A stretch of 60,000 nucleotides of DNA from Cryptomeria japonica (GCF_030272615.1 NC_081410.1:507061942-507121941), one strand, 5' to 3'. Numbered from the stretch's first letter, positions 22,400-35,363 are shown. The notes: generated by a model not told the origin, from the letters alone. Numbers and translations: made by a program.

Positions 22400-23866
22400 C
22401 TAGGGTCCTTCATGCCTTAACCCTCTAGATTGAGAATATTCAACTTCTCTATAAAATACAACTGCCTAAAAGAAGAAATCTCCTTGGAGGAAGGAGTATC
22501 TAAGGAAACCATGACATTTCCATTTTTTGTAGACTTCGCTAGAGAACTAGTAGGGGTGTTTTACAACATAGTACTCTTGCACCTAGCATGTTTCCATTTT
22601 GGCTCCTTCTATAGAAAATGTAATGAGACTGCTAACTTGTTGATAATATCCTTTCTAAAAGGAAAAATATCATCCATATTTTCATCATTTTATTCTTCCT
22701 ATCTTGGAGATGAGTGATGGACTTCTCCATGTCCTTCCTTTCCTCATTCAATACCTCATTGGATTTTAAAGCATTTGCCTCATCCTACATGATAGTTCAC
22801 ATGTCAAATATCTTAGCCAACCATTGGGTAGTAGTCCATACCACCTCATTTTTCACCTTTGAAGACCAATCCCTAGACTTAACCTCAGTTGTAGCTAGAG
22901 CCTCTAACTTGTTGATCTTAGCCTTCATAGTATTATATTGAACCAATAGTTATTTAATGATTTCATTATGCAAATTGTAGTCCTTTCATAGTTCATTGAC
23001 CTTATCATAAAACTGCACAAATTGGGAGGATAGATGGGGAAATAGGGGACTAAGTTGAGATATCCAAACTATTGTGCAAATTCTTTAGTATGGACTCGGG
23101 ATTAAGAGGATAGGAGTCATAAGAGGATAATTCAAAATAAGTGGACCAAGAGAAAGAGGGATCATTTGAAAATTATTTTGGAGGTTCATAGAACTCAACT
23201 TATTTTCCTTTTTGAGACTATACAAAGGCCTCAAGGTTTTTCTATCTTAGCAAAGTGTCGAGGGTAAACAATAAAGGGAACAGATTTAAAGGGGGAAGGG
23301 GTGTTAATCATCACCAAAGAAGAGGCCCTTGGGATATTGGGTGCAGAACACTAGTTCAAGCCGACAACCAAAATATGGTTAGTGAAAATAGGCATAGAAT
23401 TACTAGCTTGGGTTAGGCTCAAATTGTAGTTATAAAACTTGAATACAAATCCTTGCTCTATTTGTAAACCATTAGGTTTAGATTGGTTCACCACAAATGA
23501 CTAAGATTGAGTAGAATGAATCCAAAAAGTGAAAGTCATTCTGATTCCATGTCCAAAATGATTCAACATAGGAAAGAGTTGCGAATGGAAACTTTTCAAT
23601 ATATCACTTGGGATGAAATACGACATTAGAACCACTATCACCACCTTTAATTTCTTGAGAAGATCTTTCTTGTTGGAGCCATTCTACAAATTAACAATTT
23701 ATTTCCTTTCAATAAGAAACTCTTAAAGTCCCTCTTGTAATTTATTTTGAGTTTCTTAGGAAAAGAACCCCTTCCAAAAATGAGACAAGTAGTTGCAATA
23801 ATAATCTTAGTAGACACATTAAAGGATAACCATATGATTTCAATCCTACCATTTTTCGAAGAAATA
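22400..23866 (-). pseudogene. Unrecognised minus-strand coding relic, 3' part
   Basis: Best frame 23880-23647 (IEIIWLSFNVSTK, FGRGSFPKKLK), then a Ser/Pro-rich stretch and, near 22990-22700, a helical region (KINKLEALATTEVKSRDW, EERKDMEKSITHLQDRK). Stops and frameshifts are frequent. It continues the relic at 37659-37873: removing the insertion 23872-37653 plus one copy of GTATA joins the two frames. Architecture (N-terminal domain, linker, coiled coil) is compatible with a LINE ORF1 or a retroelement gag, but I see no DUF4283 or zinc-knuckle hallmark, so I leave it unnamed. Confidence 0.4.
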
Positions 23867-24445
23867 GTATATGTATACACCTAAAAATGGTCTGAATCTA
23901 ATTAATTGAATAAGAAATTATTTAATTAATCTCCTTTCCCAATTTAATTGAATTCACTAGGCAATTTGATTAAATTTCCCTTTTCATCTACTTATTAATA
24001 TATCTAAGGATTTATTAAATAGGTTCATTTCATAATCCCCTTTAATTAATTAACTCCCTCTATCCAAAATCATTTCTTCTAATCCTTTAATTAATTAAAA
24101 CAAATCAAATTTATGAATTGTTGAGATTAATTAGCCTTTTCCCATTATTTGAATTTTTAAATTCAAATTCTCCTAACTTCTACCACTCCTAAACCTAACC
24201 CATTCTACCTACCACCATGTCCCCTTTCATCCAACATCTTCTAGAACCTTTGTGACACTTGTCACTAAGTATTCCCTTTCATCTAACCTCTTCTAGAAGC
24301 CTCTTGACACTTGTCACCATAGAGATGATAGATGTTCCCTTTAATCCAACCCCCTTTGCCATCCTCCTCCAATTTAACCATTGATATCTTCATATCAATC
24401 TTGACTGTTGATTCTTGCCACATCACCCCTAGCCTTGGAAAATCC

Positions 24446-24454
24446 TATAAATAG
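24446..24454 (+). promoter_or_regulatory. TATA box of the solo LTR
   Basis: CCTATAAATAGACC in an otherwise unpatterned stretch. It matches the plant TATA consensus and lies where U3 meets R in an LTR of this size. Confidence 0.55.
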
Positions 24455-24784
24455 ACCTCATTTTGAGCAATATGATCCCATCTTCTTCGTAGCTTAAGCA
24501 TTGTTATTATAGGCATCTAGCTTATAGTTTATCACTTTAAGTAATGTTATCATGCTCAATTTTAGCTTAAATCTTAGCTTAATAATGCTAGATCAATCAT
24601 TCATGTATCTTAATCATGCTATTCTTGCTAGATCATGCATTTTCATCATTCAAATCCTCCATCTAAGTGTAGTCAAGTCACTAGAATATGCATAATAAGA
24701 TCTGAGAGCATTTTCATACTCGCATTTACTAGGAGGCAATAAGTCAATTAGCTATGGTTTTATCTTTCTTTGATTTAAATCTTC

Positions 24785-26447
24785 TGTAGCATCGTAAATT
24801 GTACGCACTTGCTAGGGTGGTACAATTTCACACCTAGTTTAGCACCCGCCTTAGTGCATTTTACATTCTGCATTGCATTTCTCCTTAAGCACTTAATTAA
24901 TCAAATTAATTAGGTCTAAGGTCCTATTTCATCATTCTCTACATCATAAAATTGGGCCCTTTTCACTAAAGCGCGCCCTTCGCATTTTATTCCTCCAATA
25001 CACCACTTAATCAAAAACCCTAATTAAGTCCTATTTCAAACTTGGGGGCTTGGTTTTTAGGTCAAAACATCTTGAAATCACCTGTAACTTCGGGATTCTC
25101 TCTAAAATCATCATATCCGACGGCCCTGAAAATTTGGTGAAAAGTTGTCGGGACCATGGCGCCCGGAGTGCAACATGGTCCCGGACATTTTTCCCAAAAT
25201 TTTAGGAGCGCGATCCAATCATAAAATAAAGCTTAACCCCAAGAAATTGGTGGGATATTCAATCTCTAGGTTGGCCAAAATACGAATTTACGACCTAGGG
25301 TTTCATACATAAAAGCTCTCTTTCCTCATTTGAAGGGATCCGATTTTTGTTTCCAGGAACTTCATATGCAGCGAAAGGGCAGATCTTTGAAGAGTTCAAC
25401 ATCTTACAACATCTTTCTATCAAGCATCTATCAAATTCATTCATCCACTTAGGGCTTGGAAGACATTGAAGAACAATAGGAGATCACTGACTGAAGATTG
25501 GCTTGTACTCCTCCCTTGAGGGTTGGGTATGATTTCATGTTGTTTTCATGTCTTTACATAAGCTTCAATAAATCATTTATTCATGCTTTAGATCACTTTG
25601 CATCTTGATTTAGAGCATTTACGTTATCATTTACAAGCAATTAGGGTTTACTTTCTAGGTTGCTCTAGTTTGCTTTCTTGCATTTTAGGACCTTGCACAC
25701 ACACTAGGTCTGCACACACAATACATTTTACAAAACAACTTGGCTATTCGTGGAGGTGGAAATCACCGAAGCAGGGGTTTGACTAAGGCAAAACCCTATA
25801 TAGCTGCCCATACACCCTTTTCCAGATATCATTGCAAGTTTTGGGATTCAGACGATGCCGTGGGATACAGATCTGGAGAAAGAAGGTCGAGACAACACTC
25901 TGTATCAAATTGCAGAGCAGAAGACTGGGATAGGGGCGCTGGGCACCCTGGTCCTACTAGGACAGGGGTGCTGGGTGCCCTGGTCCCTGGGATAGAGGCA
26001 CTGGGCGCCCTGGTCCTCCGGACAGACAGTTTGCAGACAGCTTTCCGACAGTGTTCCAGAGTGCAGAATAGCAGTTTCCGGTGCAATTTTCAGGATAGTG
26101 GCGCCCGCGCCCCCGACCCGAACATTTTCAGTCCGATTTTGACTCCGGGTACACATCTGCATTCTTATTTCATCCTTGTATTTACAGCTGTTCATTGTTT
26201 AATCTCAATTCTACAATCTTGTTATTAGTTCATACTTGCATTTTGGGATTAGGGTTTGAACTTGCATTACTTGATCTTACAATTTCAACAAGGGAATAGA
26301 AATCCTAATAGATATCCCATGGCTCTCCCTTTCACAAAAAGAAGTAGCCAATTGTGCGATATCTCTAGGCTCTTTCGTATTCCGTAATGTGTGTCAAAAG
26401 GTAGGATTAGGGCATGTTAACCTAGTCTCGCTTTTTTCCCCCACACA
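24785..26447 (+). repeat. Gypsy 5' LTR
   Basis: 1,663 bp. Contains ACCATGGCGCCC (about 25153) and three GC-rich tandem units of about 31 bp built on GGCGCTGGGCGCCCTGGTCC (about 25932-26020), which contrast with the AT-rich rest. Confidence 0.95.
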
Positions 26448-26450
26448 TTT

Positions 26451-26467
26451 TGGTGAACCCGACGTGA
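26451..26467 (+). promoter_or_regulatory. Gypsy primer binding site
   Basis: TGGTGAACCCGACGTGA, three bases after the LTR. It begins TGG, as expected for pairing with a tRNA CCA end. I cannot assign the tRNA with confidence; it is not the initiator-Met site used by the Copia elements. Confidence 0.75.
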
Positions 26468-26607
26468 ATCTATCATTGCTTCCTCTTGCATTACATTTGT
26501 TAGATCTAGATCTAGATTTAGTGTGTTTGCATTTCATTTTCATTAAAGAAAAAAAAAAAGTGTGTTTCTTTGCATTGTGTGTTTAAATTTTATGCAATCT
26601 TTTCAAA

Positions 26608-29600
26608 ATGTCAGATTTTTATTTGCAAAATGTTCATGCTTTTGATGATTATTATGAGTATAGACAAGATGAATTAGATGAAGCTTTAGATGAGTTTTTA
26701 AACCCTAAAGATGCCAAACCTTCATTTTACCAAAAACTCATAAACCTTGTTACTATGCCATTTAGGTGTGATGAGAAAGATAAGTCGAATGATTCTTCTC
26801 AAGGATACATTCCTATCAACTCTTCCCCTGAATCTAGTAACATGGTTGTTTTCAATAATCCCCTCTATGAGGAGATGTCTCCTTTTGAATCAAAAGACAA
26901 ACCTTTTAACCAATATGATCATGCTTTGTTGGATGATGCTCTTGATGACTTTGTGGCTTTATCGAAATCTTTAAACAAGAACAAGGCCTCTAAATTGTTT
27001 AACATGATAAACTTGAATGAACATAATAAGCCTCTCTTTGAAGTCCAAGGTGCTTATCCTTCTCCCACCTTTCAAGTTCTTAAATCACCTCTCCTTACTG
27101 TCCAAGGAAGGTATGATCATGATTCCTTTTGTACCCCAAATAAACCAATCATCACCGTGCAAGGAAGAAAACCTATAAGTCCTTACAGTTATGCTAAACA
27201 AATAACTAGAGAGAGTTATCATGCGGTTGCCCATACTTATCATACTAGAAATAATAGGCAACCTAATCCTCCTCCTGTTATTCCAGTTTCCCTTCCTAAT
27301 CCTCAACCAATTCTTCCTCAAGCTCCCCGTATTTCGCAAGTTATGGGTAAGGAATATGATCTCATAGAACAACTTAAAGCTACCTCTGGTAAGATATCCC
27401 TTTGGGATTTGATTCAAACTTCTTCCGCTTATCATGGAATGTTACAAGATGCCTTGAAAGATTTGAATGTTCCTCCACTGAATACATCTAGTAATATAGC
27501 ATCTTTTGTTAACTCTGTGATGAATCCTAAAGCTCAAATTGTGTTTACCCAAGATGAGTTGCCTACTAGTGAAATTCAACAACAATATGATCCCTTGATG
27601 ATTGTGGTTATCATGAAAGACACTGCTATAAGACGAACACTAGTAGATAATGGCTCTAGCCTTAATGTGTGTAGCATTAATTTATTGCATAAGATGAATG
27701 TGGATACGTCTCTTATTGAGCCTGACTCTCGTCCCATTCATGGCTTTGACAATGTGGCTAAGACTTCATTAGGTATCATCACCTTACCTCTCACAGTAGG
27801 ACCTGTTACTTTGCCTACTCCTATCCATGTTATGCCGGGAAATTTAACATATAACTTGTTATTAGGGAGGCCTTGGATTCACAGCATGCAAGCTGTCCCC
27901 TCTACATTGCATAGACAAGTTAAATTCGTTTATAACAATAAGACATACACTTTGATGGGTGATACTAATTTTCAAGCTTGTCTACAAACATCTACTTCCA
28001 AAGGGAGTTCTTCTAAGCCATCCTCGTCTAGTGATGACTCTTTAAACAAGAAACCTATCGATGAATCCTCGCTCTCCGATGATCGGAATTCTTTGGATGA
28101 GTCTGGAGCTCCTGAAGAGGATCCTTCTCGACTTGAAACTACACATAAAAAGGATTTTGATCCTGAGAAGGTTCTTGCAGAGGATGATTGGGGATCTCTT
28201 GATTTTAACCCTACCTTTGTAGGTGAATATAAGGTTCCTTCTAGAGAAATTAAAATTGAAAAGAAGGAAGAAGCTGAAAATCATAAAGTTGAAAAGAAAG
28301 AAGAAGCTAAAAATCAATCAACCTTACCTGAATCTATGAGTAATAATTTTGTGGCCGCTTCTCAAACTTCTTCTCCTCACACCTCTAATTATGAAGAGTT
28401 TGATTCTTTGTCTTATGAAAAACCACCTTCTCTTCCTGAAATGGCTGATCGTTATGGTCGTGGTTTTCGCATTTTTGCTAAGCATGGGTATCATGGAAAA
28501 GGTTGTGGTGCTCATGAACAAGGGATAAGAGTTCCTCTAGAGACTAATTTTCACAATTATGCCTTTGGACTTGGCTATAATCCCTGCAGACGTACTAAAG
28601 CTTCTAAAAGACCATGCATTAGTGTTAATGCTATTTCTACATCTCTATCAATGCAACACCCTGAGTATATTGATGGGGATCCTTCGGGTGATTGTGCTTT
28701 GGATATCTTCCCTACCAATGATGCTTTAGCTGAGTTCTTGGGAGCCTATGACACTCTTCCTCGTTATCATCACAATAGGGGACTCCCTTATTGTTTGAAC
28801 ACCGAAGCCTATTTTGGAAAAGAGATTGATAATGATGAGATTGTGAAAGAATTCCCTCAGTTAAAGGACACTCCTCAACAAAGTAATCTTCTCATAAGTG
28901 ACACCACTGATGTTAAGATGGATCCTTGCAATAAAGAGAAAGTTATTAAAATTGGAAAATGTTTGGATGAAGAGGAACAGAAACAATATGAAGAACTATT
29001 GCATGAATTCCTTGAGATCTTTGCTTGGGCATATTCTGACATGCCTGGTATAGATCCTAAGATCGTTACTCATAATATTGTCTTAGTTCCTAATGCTAAG
29101 CCCATGAAACAAAAGATTCGAAAAATGAATCCTAAGGTAGCTCTGCTTGTTAAGGCTGAGATTGAAAAATTATTGGAGGCTGGATTTATTCGCCCTATTG
29201 ACTATTCCCCATGGATTTCAAATATTGTCGCTGTGGCTAAACCAGATAACAAAATAAGAATGTGTACTGACTTTCGAGATTTGAATAAAGCTTCCTTGAA
29301 AGATGATTTCCCTCTTCCAAACATTGACATGATAGTTGATTCTACGGCAGGACATGCCTTGTTATCCTTCATGGATGGTTTTTCAGGCTACAATCAAATT
29401 TTTATTAACCCTGAAGATCAATTCAAAATTGCTTTCACCACTCCTTGGGGTACGTTTTGTTGGATAATGATGCCTTTTGGACTTAAAAACGCCGGTGCAA
29501 CTTATCAACGAGCGATGACCCTTATCTTTCATGATTATATGCATAAGATTTTAGAGGATTATGTTGATGATATTTTGGCCAAATCCTTTCTTCGCATGGA

Positions 29601-32187
29601 TCATGTTAAAATCCTTCGTCAAATCTTTGAAAGAATTCATAAATATCACATGCGCTTGAATCCCCGAAAATGTGTTTTTGGTGTGGATAGTGGAAAACTA
29701 TTAGGGTTCATAGTTTCGCATCGTGGGATTGAGGTGGATACTAAGAAAATAGATGCTATTGTCAACATGCCACCTCCTAGAAATGTGTCTCAACTTAAAA
29801 GCTTACAAGAAAAGATTCAAGCTATTCGTAGGTTCGTGTCTCAGCTTGCGGATCGTACCTTTCCTTTTACTCAACTTCTTAAAAAGGATATCACTTTTCA
29901 ATGGAATGAGGATTGTCAGCAAGCATTTGAAGATTTAAAAGTGTATCTGGCTAGTCCTCCTATTCTTCAACCTGCCGAACCTTCTAAACCCTTCCTTCTG
30001 TATACAGTTGCTTCCTCTCATGCTCTCGCAGCCTTGTTGGCACAACATGATAAAGATGGTAAGGAATGTCCGGTTTATTACATAAGTCGTACCTTACTCG
30101 ATTATGAGACCCGATATTCTGCGATAGAAAGACAATGCTTGGCCTTGGTATTTGCGACTCAGAAATTGAGACATTATCTTTTGAATTCAGAAGTCCATGT
30201 CATGGTAAAGTTTGATCCTTTGAAGCATATTTTCTCTAAAACTGATTTATCAGGACGTCTAGCTAAGTGGGTTATGATGTTAACTGAATTTGACCTTAAA
30301 TTTGTTTCACAAAGAGAAATTAAAGGGCAAGCGTTGACCGATCACTTAGTTGAGGCCCCTTCACCTTTCTCCTTCCCTAACCCTGAGTCTTTTCCTGATG
30401 ACTTCATTCTTTCTATAGAGAAAGATGAAACTTGGGAGTTATACTTTGATGGCTCTAAGTGTCGTACGGGATCGGGGGCAGGGGTTGTTCTGATTTCTCC
30501 TACGAAGAAGTCCATTCCTTTATCATATCGTCTAAATTTCCTGTGTACCAATAACATTGCTGAGTATGAGGCTCTTATAGCAGGAATAAAAGCAGCCTTA
30601 GCTCTGAATATAAAACACATACATATCTATGGAGATTCGCAATTGATTATAAGACAAGTAACAGGAATATATCAAGCAAAACAAGACAAATTATCACAAT
30701 ATAAAGACCTTGCTGTCTCTTTATTACAAAATTTTGATTCTTATACTATGGAACCCGTTCCTCGAAAAGATAATCGACATGCGGATGCAATGGCATGTGT
30801 GGCTTCTCTTGTATCTTTAGAGGACCCTGTGGTCGATCTTAAATTCTTTATTCACAACCTTATTTCTCCAGCTATTGTAGACGATTCTAGCCTGGTAACA
30901 TGTTGTGACTTTGTAGACTCAGACGAATGGTACTCGCATATCGTAAGATATTTGACTGATGGTACCTTTCCTAATTCCGCTAATAGGAACACGAGGGCTA
31001 GAATCCGTAAGCTGTCTGCTAGGTATATCATTCTTTCTAATGTCCTTTACCGAAGGGGTTATGATGGTCTTCTCCTTCGTTGTCTTAACAAGTCGAAAAT
31101 CCCTGTTGCTCTTGAAGAGGCACATTCAGGTGCCTGTGGGGGGCATTTTGGGGGCAAATCCTTGGTTCATAGATTGCTTCATATGGGATACTATTGGCAA
31201 ACTATGCAGAAGGATTCCTTTTCATTTGTTAAAAAATGTCATCAATGTCAACAACACAATAATCTGATTCATGCTCCTGCCCAAGAACTCCGTTCTCAAG
31301 TAGCTTCTTGGCCTTTCTCCGCATGGGGTTTGGATCTTATTGGAAAAATCTCTCCTCCTTCATCTCAAGGACACACCTTCATTATAACCGCAACAGATTA
31401 CTTTACAAAGTGGGTAGAAGCTATTCCCCTTCGCTCTACTACTGCTGAAGTGATTTGTCAATTTCTTCTAGAAAAGATTATTTCTCGATTCGAGATACCT
31501 TCTACTATTATTTCAGATAATGGGACATCGTTTAAGAACAAGGACGTGAAGAAATTCCTTGAGAAGTATGATATCAAACATCGATTTTCTACACCATACT
31601 ATCCTCAGTCAAATGGTCAAGCCGAATCATCCAATAAGATAATTGAACAAATTCTTCGCAAAACCGTGAGTAAGCATGGTAAGGATTGGAGTAACCAACT
31701 AATCTATGCTCTTTGGGCCTACTGAACGAGTGTACAAATTGCTACGGGAACTACTCCTTATAATCTTGTTTATGGTGCTGACGCTATTATGCCCTTAGAA
31801 TTGGAGATTCCATCACTTAGGGTTTCTCTCAAAGGTATAGTAGATGATGACTCTTATAGAGAACAATGACTTCAACAGCTTGAGATGCTTGATGAACAAC
31901 GTATAAACGCTCTTGAGCATATTCAAGCGTATCACAAAACTCTACAACGAAGCTGTAATGATAAGGTTATTCAACATTCCTTCTCAGTAGGCGACTTAGT
32001 CCTTTATGAGAATCAACGCAATGTGAATGCCTTACCTGCAGAAAAGGGAAAATTTAGTCCTAATTGGCTTGGACCATATATCGTTATTGAGGATTATGGA
32101 TTAGGTACTTACAAAATAGCGGATGTAGACGGTACGCCTCTTAAAGAACCTATTAATGCTATGCACTTGCGTAGATATTGTGCTTAA
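26608..32187 (+). pseudogene. pol: Tat Gypsy polyprotein (PR-RT-RH-aRNH-INT) with two premature stops
   Basis: Open from ATG 26608 for 1,705 codons. Visible domains: N-terminal acidic region with no recognisable capsid or zinc knuckle (1-330); aspartic protease VDNGSSLNVC (about 346); G-patch-like GYHGKGCG (about 630); RT with LEAGFIRP (about 856) and YVDDILAK (about 985); RNase H (about 1130); archaeal-type RNase H beginning LYFDGSKCRTGSGAG (about 1278); integrase zinc region (HSGACGGH...CHQCQQH, about 1505-1552) and core motifs DLIG, SDNGTSF and QSNGQAE (about 1575-1670). TGA codons at 31726-31728 and 31867-31869 interrupt the integrase core; the frame then stays open to 32187 with a GPYIV-type C-terminal segment. 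No frameshifts seen. Confidence 0.93.
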
Positions 32188-32791
32188 TTCTTCATTCTTC
32201 ATCTATCTTCTTTTTCAATTCTTCAACATTGGATAATATGTTAGTATCTCTTAATTAAAGCAAAATAGAATTAAATGTTATGTTGTTTAATCTATATTGC
32301 TTCGTTCCTGACAAGCGTGTCTTCTTACTTTATAGTTTGTCTTGAATTCATTTATGTAAATTGTAAAAGATTTACATTCCTATTATGCTAGCATATTATA
32401 CAGTGTCTTTATGTGTTAAGTAGAATCGTATCATGTTGTGTTTAAATTCAGAATTAAATCACATTAGTTATATGATTCTTAGACTTAATGCATATGTCTT
32501 CCTTATCATTAATGTAGTACTTGATTAAATATTTAATTAAGTCACACATGTATCAATTTAATCATGGAGCATTGAGAAATCAATCACATGGAAATTAAAT
32601 TCTGAACATACATGTACATTTACCAAATGAATTAGATTTAATCAAAACAAAATATATATTGTTTTAAGCATTAAAGATAACACATTTGAGACAAAGAGAA
32701 GCATGTATATATACATATATATATATGTGGATCGTATACAAAAACAGGTCACTGTATATCCAAAATGTGACCTCTCTTTTACATCATAAAA
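32188..32791. other. Gypsy spacer between integrase end and antisense gene
   Basis: AT-rich, no coding content. A short (TA)-rich stretch with ATATATAC units at about 32704-32730. It is 3' UTR-like for both the sense polyprotein and the antisense gene, which converge here. Confidence 0.6.
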
Positions 32792-35363
32792 TCATCTCCT
32801 ATCCCTAGGGCTAGTGGCTGGAGAGTGTCGACTGGATGCTCCCTCCTGATCTGGCCATGAAGGTGGACCCATGGGTGTGTAGCGCGATACAGATCGTGAG
32901 TGACTCTGAGAGGACCTCCTGCGATCCCTATCCATAAGGATCGTGCGATAGGTGGTAGCCTTGGCCTGAGCTGCTGCTAGATCTCGTCGCACCTGCTGGA
33001 GGTCCTCTGATAGGACTCTCTCTCTCTGCTGTGCCCGCTGGACGTCCTCTGATAAGACTCTCTCTCTCTCCCTCCATATATCTACCTGTACTCGGAATGG
33101 GGAAAACAAGTCCTCATGCCGACCCGCATTCCCCTGAGGCCTATAGGCAATCTGTGAGGAACTGGGGATCTGTGCTATCATGGAAATGTCTATCATTGCC
33201 TGCTGAATCAGGGAACGCCACTCCTGCACATTAGCTGTGGCAGTAGAATAGATTTTTTGTTAGTACCATTCTATATCATCAAAACATTAATCAATCAATA
33301 TAAAACTACTATACCTGGATCTCCCTCACGCCAGTAGGGATCATGATATGGTACCATCTATGCTTGGGCACCGCTAGGCTCCCCTCGCTCGAATAATCTG
33401 TGCACGATGGGTGTAGGCTGGACGGTACTAGGAACAGATCTCTGTATCACCTCATGTTCCCCCTGTTGGGGAATAAGAGGTGGATCCAGAGCTATGGTAT
33501 CATCTCCTGAATGGTGGGGAGCTGCATCCGATTCCTCCTCATCATCTCTATCCTCCTCCTCATCATCCTCATCCTCATCTGCATCATCACCTGCATCTCC
33601 CTCATCCTCCTCTCTATCTGTATCCTCCTCCTCCTCCTCCTCGGCACTGGACTAATCGCCTGTAGGTGGATCAGGATCTCCCGCCTCCTCATGATCCTCT
33701 CCCTCCTCTGGCTCCTCTGACCTAGATCCCTGGTCCTCGTCTTGGTCTCCATGTCTCCATGGGCCTAGATAGCCTGTCGGATGATCTAGTGAAAAGATAG
33801 GACCTGGATATGATCTCATAAACCATGAGACATACCTGCGCTGTGCTCCAGGCTTTGCAGAGTAGTCAGTGACTACATCCTGATCAGATCCCTCTAAGTC
33901 TGTAGTCTCAATGTCATCTACCGTCGGTCTCGCTACTGCTCTAGGTCTAGGAAGGACCCGTGAGTGTCGAGTATAGATGGGCACATCAGCTGGAACACAC
34001 TGCTCTAGCCCGAACTGCCTCCGTACTCGATCGAAGTAGAAAGGGACTATGATGTGTGCATATCATCCTCGTAGTAGGCGGTTCCTCTGTAGGCATGCTA
34101 ACTATCTCTCCATACCATCCCATCTGTGCATCTGTAGGTAAGGTCTCCACACTATCACCTCGGCTGTCAGTCTATCAAAAATCACTCTCCAATATAACAA
34201 ATCTCCAAATCTCCACTCGCTGGTAAGTGGATAAGCGAACACCCTAGGTCGCTCGCTCACTGTACTCAGCGGAAAGCCGACGGGCCTAGTGCATGTGAAG
34301 TGCTCTAAAATCCACACCTGCAGAAGTGTGCATGTCATCAAACTGAACCCCTGTCCGAATACATACTCCTCAAGGTCGTGATAGAGATGCGCAAGCATAC
34401 TCCGACCCCAAGCATACACTCTCCTGTGTCTCTCCATCGCTCTGATACACCATGTGAGACCCCCATGCATGTGCATGCCTCACCCATTAGGGTAGACGGC
34501 TAGTGCTATGATGGCTATCATAAGGTGTCTCAGAAGGGGTACCTCCCCTGTAGGATGTAAGAGCCAGCTGACCATGATAAGACCTCTCATGTCGCTCGGC
34601 ATGACTCTCCCTATGCAATACACCTGCTCTCTCTGATGATCCTCTGCCGATCGATCGGTCGCGTATGTAACTGTCGCTCCTCTGATAGGAAGACGAAGTA
34701 TACGGTATACATCCTCGAGTGTGACCGTCAGCTCTCCTACTGGAAGGTGAAAAGTGCATGTGTCAGGATCCCATCGTTCCATCAAGGCCATCAGCATCAT
34801 AGGATGAAATCGAATGGCCGGCATGAGAATCATAGACCACAATCCCACAATCGACAGTGTGTCTCTCTCTGACTGAGTCAGCCGCGGAATCTGATCTCGC
34901 AATGTGCGAAGAATATGTCCCGCTGTATGCTCTCTCATGTACGGGAGACCCTACAACATCAAAACATGACTGTAATCAGTACTCGATCATCAAGAACGCT
35001 AATGCAAACTGTCGTACATTGTATGCCAGCCTTGTAACCCCTCGCCAGGCCCTGATTGGGGACCATGGCGCCCTGTCAGGGACCATGGCGCCCTGAGGGG
35101 ACCATGGCGCCCTGTCAGGGACCATGGCGCCCTGAAGGGACCATGGCGCCCTAGGGGGACCAGGGTGCCCCACAGGGACCATGGCGCCCTGGGTGGGCCC
35201 TGGTCAGCCTTCAAGGCCCGCATACGATCACAAAAAAGTCAAAATGCGAAAGAATCAAAAGTCAAACGTTCAGTCAATTCACCTCGTCCAGTGGCTCGTC
35301 GTCGATCACGGCCTGGCGCAGGATCTCGACCCTCGTGGGACACTCTGATCATCGTGAAGGCAT
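32792..35363 (-). pseudogene. Antisense plant mobile domain (PMD) gene with two introns, broken by stops
   Basis: Minus-strand gene in three exons I infer from splice sites and phase: exon 1 35363-35283, intron 1 35282-34951 (GTGAAT...TTGTAG), exon 2 34950-33315, intron 2 33314-33235 (GTATAG...CCACAG), exon 3 33234-32792. Exon 2 has the PMD hallmark VTLEDVYRILRLPIRG, then an acidic Asp/Glu run (33650-33545). Exon 3 encodes a coiled coil (VQRAQQRERVLSEDLQQ) and an Arg/Ser-rich tail. Premature stops at 35349-35351, 34480-34482, 34102-34104, 34063-34065 and 33652-33654 all lie in one otherwise open frame without indels. PMD proteins include the host silencing factors MAIN/MAIL, and the domain is also known from transposable elements. 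Being antisense, its introns are not removed from the element's genomic RNA. Confidence 0.8.
35045..35200. repeat. GC-rich short tandem repeats inside antisense intron 1
   Basis: Seven or so copies of an 18-20 bp unit built on GGGACCATGGCGCCCTG, within intron 1 of the PMD gene. The same ACCATGGCGCCC core occurs in both LTRs of this element. Confidence 0.85.

Noticed and set aside
25740-26228. Frames of 85-162 residues in the Gypsy LTR (repeated at 36898-37386)
   Set aside because: They translate the GC-rich tandem units and non-coding LTR; there is no recognisable domain and both copies are simply LTR duplicates.
26451-26467. Assigning the Gypsy PBS to a specific tRNA
   Set aside because: I could not match the 17 bases to one plant tRNA from memory with confidence.
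33407-33720. Ser-, Pro- or Ile-rich plus-strand frames
   Set aside because: Shadows of the Asp/Glu-rich run in the antisense PMD gene.
35045-35200. Short spaced repeats that might suggest a CRISPR-like array
   Set aside because: Units are adjacent with no unique spacers, in a plant retroelement intron.
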